In this document: positions 55,786 to 64,000 of the stretch, piece after piece
Position numbering within the stretch: position 1 is the stretch's first letter
Layout: each line of letters begins with the position of its first letter
NCBI GenBank assembly: GCA_021826225.1
Contig: JAKBAV010000001.1
Coordinates: 1 to 64,000, forward strand
Reading direction: 5' to 3'
Length of the DNA: 64,000 nt
DNA from: Pseudomonadota bacterium
Lineage (GTDB): Bacteria > Pseudomonadota > Alphaproteobacteria > Acetobacterales > Acetobacteraceae
Program-made: the position numbers and the translations under genes
The notes under the pieces: model-generated
What the model saw: the letters and a program-made list of their open reading frames with translations, nothing else
Database searches by the model: none
What the model was told of the DNA's origin: nothing

Positions 55786-55860
55786 TGGAGCGGGCGAAGG
55801 GATTCGAACCCTCGACCCCAACCTTGGCAAGGTTGTGCTCTACCCCTGAGCTACGCCCGC
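55786..55860 (-). tRNA. tRNA-Gly (GCC anticodon)
   Basis: The minus strand folds as a full cloverleaf: 7-bp acceptor GCGGGCG/CGCCCGC, D-arm GTAGCTCAGGGGTAGAGC, anticodon loop CTTGCCAAG with anticodon GCC, and T-loop GGTTCGAATCC. The CCA end is encoded. The tRNA lies next to the right end of the AT-rich glycan region, and tRNA genes are common integration sites; no direct repeat of its 3' end was found elsewhere in the window by eye. Confidence 0.97.
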
Positions 55861-55990
55861 TCACGGCGCGGTGGAGGCTCTTTATACAGCGGCGCCATTT
55901 ATTGCAAGCGTGGACGCCGACAAAAAACCGGACTGTGAGAGCGGCGCGGCGTACTATATATGGTTTGAAAACACATACGGATTGTCACGC

Positions 55991-56926
55991 ATGAGCACGC
56001 TCTTCAATACCACCGCCGAGGCCGTCCCCGCCGCCGACCCGGTCATGGACGTCACCCAGGCCAGCTTCATGGCCGAGGTCGTGGATGCCTCGGCCAAATT
56101 CCCGGTCCTGGTCGATTTCTGGGCAAGCTGGTGCGGCCCCTGCAAGACTCTGACCCCGATTCTTGAGAAAGTGGTACGCGCCCAAGGCGGGCGAGTCCGG
56201 CTGGCCAAGGTCGATGTCGATAAAAACCAGGAACTGGTCGCCCAGCTCGCCCGCATGGGCCTGCCGATGAAATCCGTGCCCACGGTCGTCGCCTTCTGGC
56301 AGGGGCAGATCGCCGCCGAGCCGTTTTCCGGCGCCCTGCCGGAGAGCGAGGTCAAACGTTTTGTCGAGTCGCTACTCAAGCTGGCCGGTTCCGCCCCGCC
56401 GGCGGCTGATTATATCGCCCAAGGCAAGGCGCTGATGGAAGCTGGCGAGTTTGAGCAGGCAGCCCAGTATTTCGCCGCCGCCCTGCAGGAAGACCCGGAT
56501 AAGGCTGAAGGCTGGGCCGGCTTCATCCGCGCCTTGCTGGCCCTGGGCGATGAGGAGCAGGCGCTGCAGGTGCTGGGCCAGGTGCCCGCCAAGCTCGCCG
56601 AGCATGGCGAAATCTCGGGCGCCCGCGCGGCTCTCGCCCTCGCCGCCGAGGGGCGCCAGGCCCAGGGCGCGCTGGCCGGGCTGGAAACCCGCCTGGCCGC
56701 CAACCCAGATGACTTCGAGGCACGCTACGAGCTGGCCACGGCGCTGAACGCCTCCGGTGCCCGCGCCGAGGCCGCCGCCGCATTGCTGGAAATCATCCGC
56801 CGCGACCGCGCCTGGAACGAAGGCGCCGCCCGGCTGCAACTGCTGAAATTCTTTGAGGCATGGGGCATGGATGACCCCGCCACCATGGCGGCCCGGCGCA
56901 AGCTCTCGGCTTTGCTGTTCAGTTAG
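55991..56926 (+). CDS. Thioredoxin-TPR co-chaperone, YbbN-like
   Basis: The 311-residue protein has an N-terminal thioredoxin domain with active site WCGPC at residues 47-51 and a C-terminal TPR-like helical region (AGEFEQAAQYFAAALQEDPDKAEGW). This layout is that of YbbN/CnoX, a chaperedoxin. It is cytoplasmic, with no signal peptide. The ATG at 55991 is chosen because upstream codons do not resemble the family. It starts the operon with LON-domain, Trm112 and DUF971 genes, a conserved alphaproteobacterial order. Confidence 0.92.
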   Translation: MSTLFNTTAEAVPAADPVMDVTQASFMAEVVDASAKFPVLVDFWASWCGPCKTLTPILEKVVRAQGGRVRLAKVDVDKNQELVAQLARMGLPMKSVPTVVAFWQGQIAAEPFSGALPESEVKRFVESLLKLAGSAPPAADYIAQGKALMEAGEFEQAAQYFAAALQEDPDKAEGWAGFIRALLALGDEEQALQVLGQVPAKLAEHGEISGARAALALAAEGRQAQGALAGLETRLAANPDDFEARYELATALNASGARAEAAAALLEIIRRDRAWNEGAARLQLLKFFEAWGMDDPATMAARRKLSALLFS

Positions 56927-57586
56927 ATGAACGCCCCGCATTTCAAGCTCGACGATCTCCCGGAGCAATTTCCGGTCTTTCCCCTGGGCGGCGCCTTGCT
57001 GCTTCCCGGCGGCCATCTGCCGCTCAACATCTTCGAGCCGCGCTACCTCGCCATGGTCGATGACGCGCTGGGGCAGGGGCGCTATTTCGGCATGGTGCAA
57101 CCCGATAAGCGGCTGGCGCGCGGTGAGACCGGCCCCGGCCTGTACCGCATAGGCTGTCTCGGCCGCATCACCTCTTTCGCCGAGACCGATGACGGGCGCT
57201 ATCTCATCACCCTCACTGGAATCATCCGCTTCACCATCGCCGAAGAGGTCGAGATGCAGCGCGGCTACCGTCGTGTCGCCGCCGGCCTGGCCGGTTTTGC
57301 CGCCGATCTGCGCTCCCCTGCCGGTATCCTGCCCTTCCCGCGCCAGATCCTGCTCGACAGCCTGCGCCGCTATTTCGCCACGGCCGGGGCGGAAGCCAAT
57401 TGGGACGCCATTGCCGACATGGCGGATCCCGCTCTGGTCACCTCACTCTGCATGGCCTGCCCGTTCAGTACCGAGGAGAAACAGGCGCTGCTTGAAGCCC
57501 GCGATCTGACCGCCCGCGCTCAGGCGCTGCACGCGCTGCTGGAGATCGATTCGCTGGGTGATGACTCGCCCGAGCCCCAGGCCTGA
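56927..57586 (+). CDS. LON peptidase substrate-binding-domain protein
   Basis: The 219-residue protein is a stand-alone LON N-terminal domain: [34 protein letters not shown] at the start and [10 protein letters not shown] at the end. It lacks the ATPase and protease domains, so it is not a protease. Its ATG follows the YbbN-like stop directly. Function in this group is not well known; a link with protein quality control is suggested by its partner gene. Confidence 0.9.
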   Translation: MNAPHFKLDDLPEQFPVFPLGGALLLPGGHLPLNIFEPRYLAMVDDALGQGRYFGMVQPDKRLARGETGPGLYRIGCLGRITSFAETDDGRYLITLTGIIRFTIAEEVEMQRGYRRVAAGLAGFAADLRSPAGILPFPRQILLDSLRRYFATAGAEANWDAIADMADPALVTSLCMACPFSTEEKQALLEARDLTARAQALHALLEIDSLGDDSPEPQA

Positions 57587-57590
57587 AACC

Positions 57591-57776
57591 ATGGATAATA
57601 CCCAGAAACCCGACCCCCGCCTCCTGGAGATGCTGGTCTGCCCGCTCACCCGCGCGCCGCTGGTCTACGACCACGCCCGCAACGAGCTAATCTCCGTCAA
57701 GGCCGGGCTGGCCTATCCGATTCGCGACGGCATCCCCATTATGCTGGTGGACGAGGCGCGGCCGCTCGAAACGTGA
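57591..57776 (+). CDS. Trm112-family protein
   Basis: A 61-residue protein with the Trm112/YcaR pattern: [17 protein letters not shown] and [17 protein letters not shown]. Members bind and stabilise methyltransferases. Only one Cys remains at the N-terminal zinc position, as is common in bacterial members. It starts at the ATG 57591, 4 bp after the LON-gene stop, and overlaps the next gene's GTG. Confidence 0.92.
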   Translation: MDNTQKPDPRLLEMLVCPLTRAPLVYDHARNELISVKAGLAYPIRDGIPIMLVDEARPLET

Positions 57777-58105
57777 GCGCCCCGCTCGGTATCCGCGTGC
57801 GGCGGCTGACCCACAGGCTGGAACTCACCTATGAAGATGGCCGCGTCATTTCCCTGCCGGCCGAGTTGCTGCGTGTGTTTCCACCGGCGTCACCCGGCCA
57901 GAGCGGATTAATCGGCGGCAAGCGGCTCGTCAGCCTGGTCGCTGCTGCGCCGGTCGGCACCTACGCGCTGCGCCTGCAATTTTCCGACGGTTTCGATAGC
58001 GGGATTTATTCCTGGGACCTCCTGGCGGAGCTGGGTCGCGAGCAAAACATAAGGTGGCGACGCTACCTGCGCCTGCTGGAGGAAGCTGGGCTGGGGCGGG
58101 ATTGA
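57773..58105 (+). CDS. DUF971 / GBBH-like N-terminal domain protein
   Basis: A 110-residue protein of the DUF971 family, similar to the N-terminal domain of gamma-butyrobetaine hydroxylase: [25 protein letters not shown] and [19 protein letters not shown]. These small proteins are often linked to iron-sulfur or Mrp functions. The start is a GTG overlapping the Trm112 stop (GTGA). It completes the four-gene housekeeping operon. Confidence 0.88.
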   Translation: MSAPLGIRVRRLTHRLELTYEDGRVISLPAELLRVFPPASPGQSGLIGGKRLVSLVAAAPVGTYALRLQFSDGFDSGIYSWDLLAELGREQNIRWRRYLRLLEEAGLGRD

Positions 58106-58107
58106 GC

Positions 58108-59562
58108 ATGGCGGAGCATCAGACTGAAACCGCGCCTACCGAGGACACCGAGCCGGCATGGAGCAATGCGCGCATGCGGCTGACCGCCGTCATCGTCGCC
58201 TCGGCGCTGTTCATGCAGAGCCTCGACTCCACCATCATCGCCACCGCTCTGCCCGCCATGGCGCGCAGTTTTCATACCGTACCGCTGCATATGAGCGTGG
58301 CACTCACCTCCTATCTCATCGCGCTCGCCGTGTTCATCCCCGCCTCCGGCTGGGTGGCGGACCGCTTCGGCGCCCGCCAGGTGTTCCGTGCCGCCATCGT
58401 GGTGTTCACCATCGGCTCGGTATTATGCGGCATCGCCCCCAGCCTGCCCGTACTGGTGGGCTCGCGCGTGCTGCAGGGCATGGGCGGCGCCATGATGGTG
58501 CCGGTCGGCCGGCTGGTGCTCATGCGCTCCATCTCGCATTCCCAAATGGTCTCGGCCATGTCCTGGCTCACCGTGCCAGCGCTGCTCGGCCCTGTCATCG
58601 GGCCGCCGCTCGGCGGCTTCATCGTCTCCTTCGCGACCTGGCGCTGGGTGTTCGACATCAACGTACCCATCGGCATCATCGGCACTATCGCCGTCAGCCT
58701 GTACATCCAGGATGTACGCGAGGAAGGCCAGGGCGGCCGGCTGGATGCCTGGGGGCTGCTACTCTCGGGCTTCGCCATGGCCCTGCTGATGATGGCGTTC
58801 GAGACCACGGGGCGGGATCTGGTGCCTGTAAGCTGGACCGCCAGTGCCTACGCCGCCGGCTTCGCCGCCTGCGCGCTGTACTGGCGGCACGCGCGGCGCC
58901 ACCCGCATCCGGTCATCGACCTCACCCTCTTCGCCATTACCAACTTCGCCATCCCGGCGTTGGCGGGCTCGCTGTTCCGCATCGCCGTGGGTGCGCTGCC
59001 GTTCCTGCTGCCGCTGATGCTACAGCTTGATTTCGGCTTCACCCCCCTGGCCAGCGGGCTCGTCACCTTCACCGCCGCGGCCGGGGCGATGTTGATGAAG
59101 CCGGCGGCCCCGCCGCTGCTCGCCCGCTTCGGCTTCCGCAACGTGCTGGTCTGGAACGGTGTTTTCGCCGCCTTGGCCATGAGCCTGTGTGCCGCCTTCG
59201 AAAAGACCTGGCCCTCGATTGTCATGAACCTCATCCTCTTCGCCGGCGGCTTCCTGCGCTCTTTGCAGTTCACCGCCTTTAACGTCATCGCCTATGGCGA
59301 AATTCCACGCGCCCGCATGTCGGCGGCCACCAGCCTGTACTCCACCATCCAGCAGCTCTCCCTCACCCTGGGCATCGTGGTCGGCGCCACCACGCTCGAT
59401 ATCGCTTCCCGGCTGCACCACCACACCCAGGCGACCAAGGCCGATTACGCCCTGGCCTTTATCGTGGTCAGCTTCATCGCCCTGCTGGCGAGCCCATTCT
59501 GCGCCCGGCTGGACCGCCATGCCGGCGAGAGCATGAGCGGCCATCACGCGGCGGAGCCATGA
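58108..59562 (+). CDS. MFS efflux transporter, DHA2 (EmrB/QacA) family
   Basis: The 484-residue membrane protein has about 14 predicted membrane spans and DHA2 marks: ALFMQSLDSTIIATALPAMA (motif D1-like) in TM1, GWVADRFGARQVF loop motif A, and GPVIGPPLGGFIV motif C. It is a proton-driven exporter of drugs or metabolites. The start ATG follows DUF971's stop by 2 bp. Substrate cannot be predicted. Confidence 0.92.
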   Translation: MAEHQTETAPTEDTEPAWSNARMRLTAVIVASALFMQSLDSTIIATALPAMARSFHTVPLHMSVALTSYLIALAVFIPASGWVADRFGARQVFRAAIVVFTIGSVLCGIAPSLPVLVGSRVLQGMGGAMMVPVGRLVLMRSISHSQMVSAMSWLTVPALLGPVIGPPLGGFIVSFATWRWVFDINVPIGIIGTIAVSLYIQDVREEGQGGRLDAWGLLLSGFAMALLMMAFETTGRDLVPVSWTASAYAAGFAACALYWRHARRHPHPVIDLTLFAITNFAIPALAGSLFRIAVGALPFLLPLMLQLDFGFTPLASGLVTFTAAAGAMLMKPAAPPLLARFGFRNVLVWNGVFAALAMSLCAAFEKTWPSIVMNLILFAGGFLRSLQFTAFNVIAYGEIPRARMSAATSLYSTIQQLSLTLGIVVGATTLDIASRLHHHTQATKADYALAFIVVSFIALLASPFCARLDRHAGESMSGHHAAEP

Positions 59563-59677
59563 CAAATTGGCGGGGCCGCCGCGTTAGGCGAGTAGGCCGT
59601 TAGCTCCTATAATAGGTTTGTGAACGGCGCTGGGTGAGCCAGAGGCTGGCGATGCCGCCGAGCGGAGCAGTATAAAC

Positions 59678-61090
59678 TTGGATAGCAACACCCCCGCCCC
59701 GGCGCCGCCGCGTCCGAAAACATCCCGCGCGGCGCGCCTCGTCGAAGGGCCGATCACCCGCACGCTCATCCTATTCTCACTGCCCATACTGGCGAGCAGT
59801 GTGCTGCAATCGTTGAATGCCTCCATCAACGCCGCCTGGATCGGCCATCTGCTCGGCGCCAACGCGCTCACCGCCAGCGCTAACGCCAACTCGCTGCTGT
59901 TCTTCCTGCTCAGCGTCAGCTTCGGGCTCAGCATGGCCGCAACCATCCTCATCGGTCAGAGCTTCGGCGCGCGCGACATGGTCATGGCCAAGCGTGTCAT
60001 GGGCACCTCCTTCATGTTCTTCGGCGTTTCCTCCGTCATCATCGCGGCGGTGGGTTTCGCGGTGGCGCCGCATATCCTCAGCGCCATGGACACGCCGGCC
60101 TCCGCCGCGCCGCTCGCCGCCGCCTATCTGCGCATCATCTTCACCGCCATACCCGCGATCTTCATCTTCACCTTCCTCATGATGGCTTTGCGCGGCGCGG
60201 GGGATTCCCGCACCCCCTTCGTCTTCATGGCCATTGCGGCGGTGCTCGATGTCACCCTCAATCCGCTATTCATCCGTGGCTTCGGCCCGCTGCCCGGGCT
60301 CGGCATAGCGGGTTCGGCGCTGGCCACCACCATTGCGCAGTGGCTGGCACTGATCGCCCTGATGGGCTGGCTGTATTCGCGCAAGCACGTGCTCTGCATC
60401 ATGCCCGGCGAGCAGCGCTACCTGCGGTTCGACGGCGCCATTCTGCGCAGCCTGCTCACCAAGGGCATACCCATGGGCCTGCAGGTCATCGTGGTATCAT
60501 CCTCGATGATCATGATGATCAGCCTGGTCAACCGCTACGGCTCACTCACCGTCGCGGCCTATGGCGCCTGCTTCCAGCTCTGGAACTACATCCAGATGCC
60601 CGCGCTCTCGATCGGCAGCGCCGTATCCTCGATGACGGCGCAGAATATCGGGGCAGGGCGGTGGGACCGCGTCGCCCGCATCGCGACCGCGGGCGTTCTC
60701 TACAACATCGTGCTTACCCTGGCGCTTATCGCCGCCGTCACCTTCTCAGATAACGCCGCCTTCGCGCTGTTTCTGGGCCACAACCCCGCCGCCATTGCCA
60801 TCGCCAAGCACATGCACGCCATCGTGTCCTGGTCTTACATATTATTCGGGATCGCCTTCGTGCTGGCGAGTGTCATGCGCGCGACCGGCGCCGTTATCGC
60901 CCCGCTCCTGATCCTGGTAATCGCCATCTGGGGCATCCGCATCCCCCTTGCCACCCTCCTGTCCCATACGGGAGTGGATGGCATTCTCTGGGGCTTCCCG
61001 GCCGGTTCCTTCGCCTCGATGGTGATGACCTTCGCCTATTACCGCTACGGCCCGTGGCGCCGGGCGCATATGCTGGCCGCTGGGGCCTGA
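59678..61090 (+). CDS. MATE-family efflux transporter
   Basis: The 470-residue membrane protein has about 12 spans and MATE features (LILFSLPILASSVLQSLNASINAAWIGHLLG; ATILIGQSFGARDMVMAKRVMG). It exports cationic compounds against a Na+ or H+ gradient. The start is a TTG at 59678; a downstream Met is possible. It is convergent with the molybdenum hydroxylase large subunit, with only 1 bp between stops. Confidence 0.9.
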   Translation: MDSNTPAPAPPRPKTSRAARLVEGPITRTLILFSLPILASSVLQSLNASINAAWIGHLLGANALTASANANSLLFFLLSVSFGLSMAATILIGQSFGARDMVMAKRVMGTSFMFFGVSSVIIAAVGFAVAPHILSAMDTPASAAPLAAAYLRIIFTAIPAIFIFTFLMMALRGAGDSRTPFVFMAIAAVLDVTLNPLFIRGFGPLPGLGIAGSALATTIAQWLALIALMGWLYSRKHVLCIMPGEQRYLRFDGAILRSLLTKGIPMGLQVIVVSSSMIMMISLVNRYGSLTVAAYGACFQLWNYIQMPALSIGSAVSSMTAQNIGAGRWDRVARIATAGVLYNIVLTLALIAAVTFSDNAAFALFLGHNPAAIAIAKHMHAIVSWSYILFGIAFVLASVMRATGAVIAPLLILVIAIWGIRIPLATLLSHTGVDGILWGFPAGSFASMVMTFAYYRYGPWRRAHMLAAGA

Positions 61091-61091
61091 T

Positions 61092-63797
61092 CTATTCCAG
61101 GCGCTCCCCGGTGAGCTTGGCGGTGCCGAACATGCCCATCTTCACCTTGCCGCTGATGCTGTCGCCCTCCACCACCAGATCATATTTCAGCGTCAGTGAC
61201 ACCGGCTTGGTCACCTTCATCTCCCATTTCAGCCGGTTGCCCTCGATGCTTCCGGCGAAATCCTGGTTACCCTGATCACTGAGCAGCGTGCCGGTCAGCG
61301 TCGTACCCTCGGTCGCCAAACGCCCTTTCATCTCCTGCCCGCCCATCGGGCTTGCCATCACCATCTTCCACAGCCCATCCACGCGCGCGGGTGCGGCAGG
61401 CGGCGCCGGTGCAGCGACCGGCGCCGGCGCCACCTCGGTCACGACAGGTGCCACCGGCGCCGGCGCATGCGCGACAGATGTCATCGAGCGCCCCTCGATT
61501 ACCTCCAGCAGCCGGGTCGGTGTCAGCGGCAATGTCAGCGGCACCTCGCCAAACGGGCTCAACGCATCGGCAATCGCGTTGAACAAGGTCGGCGGCCCGA
61601 TGATTGCCCCGCCTTCACCCACGCCGCGAAACCCGCCTTCGGATTGCGACGGCGTGCTGGCATGGACATATTCGAAATCCGGCACATCCGAGATGGCCGG
61701 CAGCAGGTAATCCTTGAACGTCACGGCAATCGGATTGCCGCGCGCATCGTAGCCAGCCTCCTCCAGCAGCACCATGCCGATGGCCTGCGCCAACCCGCCC
61801 GCGATCTGCCCCTCGACCACCGCCGGGTTGATTACATTGCCGCAATCCTCGCTGGAAATCCAACGCAGAATCTTCACGAACCCGGTCTCGATATCGACCT
61901 CGACGATGCAGCCATGCGCCGCGCTGGTAAAGGTCATCGGCGGCGGGGTGTAGCGATACTGCGCCTCCAGCCCGGCTTCAAAGCCTGGTGGCAGCCGCGC
62001 CGGCTCGCCATAGGCGATCTCGGCAATCTGCCGCAAGGAGCGCGTCATCTCCGGCGAACCAGCGACATGGATCACGCCGCCCTCCAGGCTGACATCCTCG
62101 ACATTGGCATTCAGCAGATGTGCTGCCAGGGTTTTGACCTTTTGCTGCAGCAGCCCCGCCGCTTTCAGCGAGGCGCCGCCGCCGATCACCCCCTGGCGGC
62201 TACCGGCGGCACCAGGGCCGAAACCGCCATGCGCGCTGTCGCCCTCGAACACCGTCACATCCTCGTAAGGCACGCCCAGCCGGTCGGCGATGACCTGCGC
62301 CATCGTCGTCTGCGTGCCATGGCCCTGGCTATGCGTGCTCATCGTCGCCGTCACCTTGCCGGTCGGCTCCACGCGCAACTGTGCCAGCTCGCCGGTCATC
62401 ACCGGCATGGAGCCGGCCGAGCCGGTGGGCTCGATATAGGTGGCGATGCCCAAGCCCAGATGCCGGCCCTCCTGCCGCGCCGCCGCCTGCTCCCGGCGGA
62501 AGGCATCGATATCCAGTACCGTCAGCAGCTTTTCCAGACATTCGGCGGGGGTGATGTCCTCCAGCGGAATGCCCATCGTCGTCGCGGTCGGCTGGTCCGC
62601 CAGCGTAACCAGGTTGCGCCGCCGGATCTCGACCGGATCGATACCGAGCTGCCGCGCCGCGATATCCAGCATCGCCTCGCGGATCAGCGATTCCAGCGCC
62701 CACGGGCCGCGATACGCCGCCAGCCCAACCGTGTTGGAATACCAGCCCTGGGTATAAAAACTGTAATAAGGAATTTTATAGGCCGCCCACATGAACATGT
62801 GCACCGCGACATTAGCGTCAGCCCCTTGCGGATAGGCGCCGTTATTGCTGCTGTATTCCCCCCGCGCGGCAAGCAGTTTGCCCTGTCCGTCAAAACCCAC
62901 GCGCATGGTCATTTCCTGCTCGCGCGCCTGATTGGCGGAGATCAGGTTCTCCAGCCGGTCCTCGATCCATTTCAGCGGCCGCCCCAGCAGCAGCGCCGCC
63001 GCTATCACCGCCAACTCCTCTCGCCATGGCGTGTTCTTGAGCCCGAACGAGCCGCCGACATCCTTGGCCAGCACGCGGATGCTGTATTCGGGCATGCCCA
63101 GCGCTATGGTCAGGTAGCGCGCGATCATATGCGGGCTCTGGCAGGTGATATGCACCAGCAACTCCCCGGCACCCTGCTTGCTCACCACGATGCCGCGCGT
63201 CTCCATCGGCGATTGCGAGATGCGCTGGTGAATGACGGTTCGGTTGATCAGGTGCGCCGCTCCCGCCAGCAGCGCCTCGCCATCCTCATCCTCATCGAGC
63301 CCCATGGCGGCGGACACGTTGGATTCAGTGCCGGGATGCACGAGCGCGCCATTCCGCGCATCGGCCAGGCTGACGACCGGGTCTTCCTCCTCATAATCCA
63401 CAGTCACCACGCTGGCGGCATCCTCGGCGAGATAACGGTCATCGGCGACGATCAGCACCACCGGATCGCCGGCATAGGCGACGTGATCGGTCGCCAGCAG
63501 CGGAACCTCGACCTCGCTCGGGGTGAGGAAGAAGCTCAGCGGCGTGACCTTGATCTTCGCCAGATCGGCGGCGGTATAAACCGCATGCACCCCCGGCATG
63601 CCGCGCGCCACAGAGAGGTCGATGCCAGTAATTTTCCCGCGCGCGATGGGAGAGCGCACGAAGGCCACATGCAGCATGCCGGGGAACGAAATATCATCGA
63701 CAAACGTGCCCCGCCCGGTCAGCAAACGCGGGTCTTCCTTGCGCGGCATACGCTGGCCGATGAAGCGTCCGGCGGCAATTGGCGTGGTCTCGTTCAT
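61092..63797 (-). CDS. Molybdenum hydroxylase large subunit with extra C-terminal domain
   Basis: Residues 1-about 770 are a xanthine-dehydrogenase/CO-dehydrogenase-type molybdopterin subunit: IGQRMPRKEDPRLLTGRGTFVDDI, AKDVGGSFGLK near residue 245, AYRGPW at 361-366 and the catalytic-glutamate segment RGVGEGGAIIGPP near residue 730. The CO-dehydrogenase active loop (with Cys) is absent, so it is not CO dehydrogenase. A Pro/Ala-rich linker follows (about 775-806). Residues 807-901 (nt 61095-61379) form the same domain as the tail of the P450 at 8136-9677. The start overlaps the small subunit's stop (ATGA). The medium FAD subunit must lie outside the window. Confidence 0.92.
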   Translation of the reverse strand: MNETTPIAAGRFIGQRMPRKEDPRLLTGRGTFVDDISFPGMLHVAFVRSPIARGKITGIDLSVARGMPGVHAVYTAADLAKIKVTPLSFFLTPSEVEVPLLATDHVAYAGDPVVLIVADDRYLAEDAASVVTVDYEEEDPVVSLADARNGALVHPGTESNVSAAMGLDEDEDGEALLAGAAHLINRTVIHQRISQSPMETRGIVVSKQGAGELLVHITCQSPHMIARYLTIALGMPEYSIRVLAKDVGGSFGLKNTPWREELAVIAAALLLGRPLKWIEDRLENLISANQAREQEMTMRVGFDGQGKLLAARGEYSSNNGAYPQGADANVAVHMFMWAAYKIPYYSFYTQGWYSNTVGLAAYRGPWALESLIREAMLDIAARQLGIDPVEIRRRNLVTLADQPTATTMGIPLEDITPAECLEKLLTVLDIDAFRREQAAARQEGRHLGLGIATYIEPTGSAGSMPVMTGELAQLRVEPTGKVTATMSTHSQGHGTQTTMAQVIADRLGVPYEDVTVFEGDSAHGGFGPGAAGSRQGVIGGGASLKAAGLLQQKVKTLAAHLLNANVEDVSLEGGVIHVAGSPEMTRSLRQIAEIAYGEPARLPPGFEAGLEAQYRYTPPPMTFTSAAHGCIVEVDIETGFVKILRWISSEDCGNVINPAVVEGQIAGGLAQAIGMVLLEEAGYDARGNPIAVTFKDYLLPAISDVPDFEYVHASTPSQSEGGFRGVGEGGAIIGPPTLFNAIADALSPFGEVPLTLPLTPTRLLEVIEGRSMTSVAHAPAPVAPVVTEVAPAPVAAPAPPAAPARVDGLWKMVMASPMGGQEMKGRLATEGTTLTGTLLSDQGNQDFAGSIEGNRLKWEMKVTKPVSLTLKYDLVVEGDSISGKVKMGMFGTAKLTGERLE

Positions 63798-64000
63798 GCG
63801 CGCTCTCCCGTTGCTTCACCAGCCAGGCGACGGATCGCGCGGCGAATACCCTGATAGCCGGTGCAGCGGCAGATATGGCCGGACATGGCGGCCAGCAGCG
63901 CTGCCTCGCTGGGTTTCTCCGGCACATCGGTCAGCGTCGCCAACGTGATGACCACCCCCGGCGTGCAAAAGCCGCATTGTAGTGCGAACTCATCCTGCAT
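63794..64000 (-). CDS. Molybdenum hydroxylase 2Fe-2S small subunit, 5' end cut by window edge
   Basis: The 68 visible residues are the C-terminal part of a CoxS/XdhC-type small subunit, with the second cluster motif CGFCTPG and CRCTGYQGIRRAI. The N-terminal plant-type 2Fe-2S domain lies beyond the window edge. It carries electrons from the molybdenum site. It is coupled to the large subunit by ATGA overlap. Confidence 0.93.
   Translation of the reverse strand: MQDEFALQCGFCTPGVVITLATLTDVPEKPSEAALLAAMSGHICRCTGYQGIRRAIRRLAGEATGERA

Noticed and set aside
61092..63797. Naming the molybdenum hydroxylase a carbon-monoxide dehydrogenase
   Set aside because: The active-site loop reads AYRGPW, without the Cys that binds copper in true CO dehydrogenase.
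61467..63854. Very long open frame (795 codons) on the plus strand
   Set aside because: It is antisense to the molybdenum hydroxylase gene, whose frame has clear family motifs. The plus-strand translation is His/Arg/Gln-rich and matches nothing; it is a by-product of high GC.

Overview
The window comes from a GC-rich alphaproteobacterium. A squalene-hopene cyclase, an OprB-type sugar porin, a TPP-riboswitch-controlled thiC and the order thioredoxin/TPR protein - LON-domain protein - Trm112 - DUF971 would all suit an Acetobacteraceae-like organism. That placement is inference, because no rRNA or other phylogenetic marker was read.

Layout. (1) 1-7.8 kb is mostly housekeeping: a cut-off squalene-hopene cyclase; an ArsR-methyltransferase fusion coupled to metF behind a 16-bp perfect palindrome; thiC with a TPP riboswitch and a hairpin that covers its ribosome binding site; an OprB porin; a TetR regulator. 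(2) 7.8-37.3 kb is a dense catabolic region of several operons. It holds two cytochromes P450, two adrenodoxin-type ferredoxins, a Rieske oxygenase, a Rieske ferredoxin, a one-chain indolepyruvate ferredoxin oxidoreductase, a ketosteroid-dehydrogenase-like flavoprotein, four SDRs, an acyl-CoA dehydrogenase with a 3-hydroxyisobutyrate dehydrogenase, an amidohydrolase, a hydantoinase/oxoprolinase A-B pair, and IclR and AraC regulators. The enzymes suggest oxidative attack on a hydrophobic or cyclic substrate followed by CoA-ester breakdown. The substrate cannot be read from sequence, and no ferredoxin reductase is present. (3) 37.7-55.5 kb is one long, mostly translationally coupled, rightward surface-glycan operon. 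It encodes the full set hddA, gmhA, gmhB and hddC for GDP-D-glycero-D-manno-heptose. It adds a fucose/colitose-synthase-like SDR, a ColD-type sugar 3-dehydratase (His in place of the PLP lysine), a split transketolase, a B12-radical SAM enzyme, glycosyltransferases, a Wzm/Wzt exporter with a C-terminal glycan-recognition region, and a sulfotransferase joined to a long coiled coil. Its last 5 kb is visibly AT-richer than the flanks, and a tRNA-Gly(GCC) lies at its right edge. (4) 55.8-64 kb is housekeeping again (YbbN-like, LON, Trm112, DUF971), then two drug/metabolite exporters (MFS and MATE) and a molybdenum hydroxylase whose small subunit runs off the window.

The most unusual points are: a 95-residue C-terminal beta-type domain shared by two unrelated oxidoreductases (a P450 at 8.1 kb and the molybdenum hydroxylase at 61.1 kb); a sulfotransferase-coiled-coil protein that could cap and measure an exported glycan, by analogy with WbdD; a short repeat module shared by that protein and its neighbouring glycosyltransferase; and a GDP-heptose pathway combined with a 3-dehydratase and split transketolase, which points to a rare deoxy or branched sugar.
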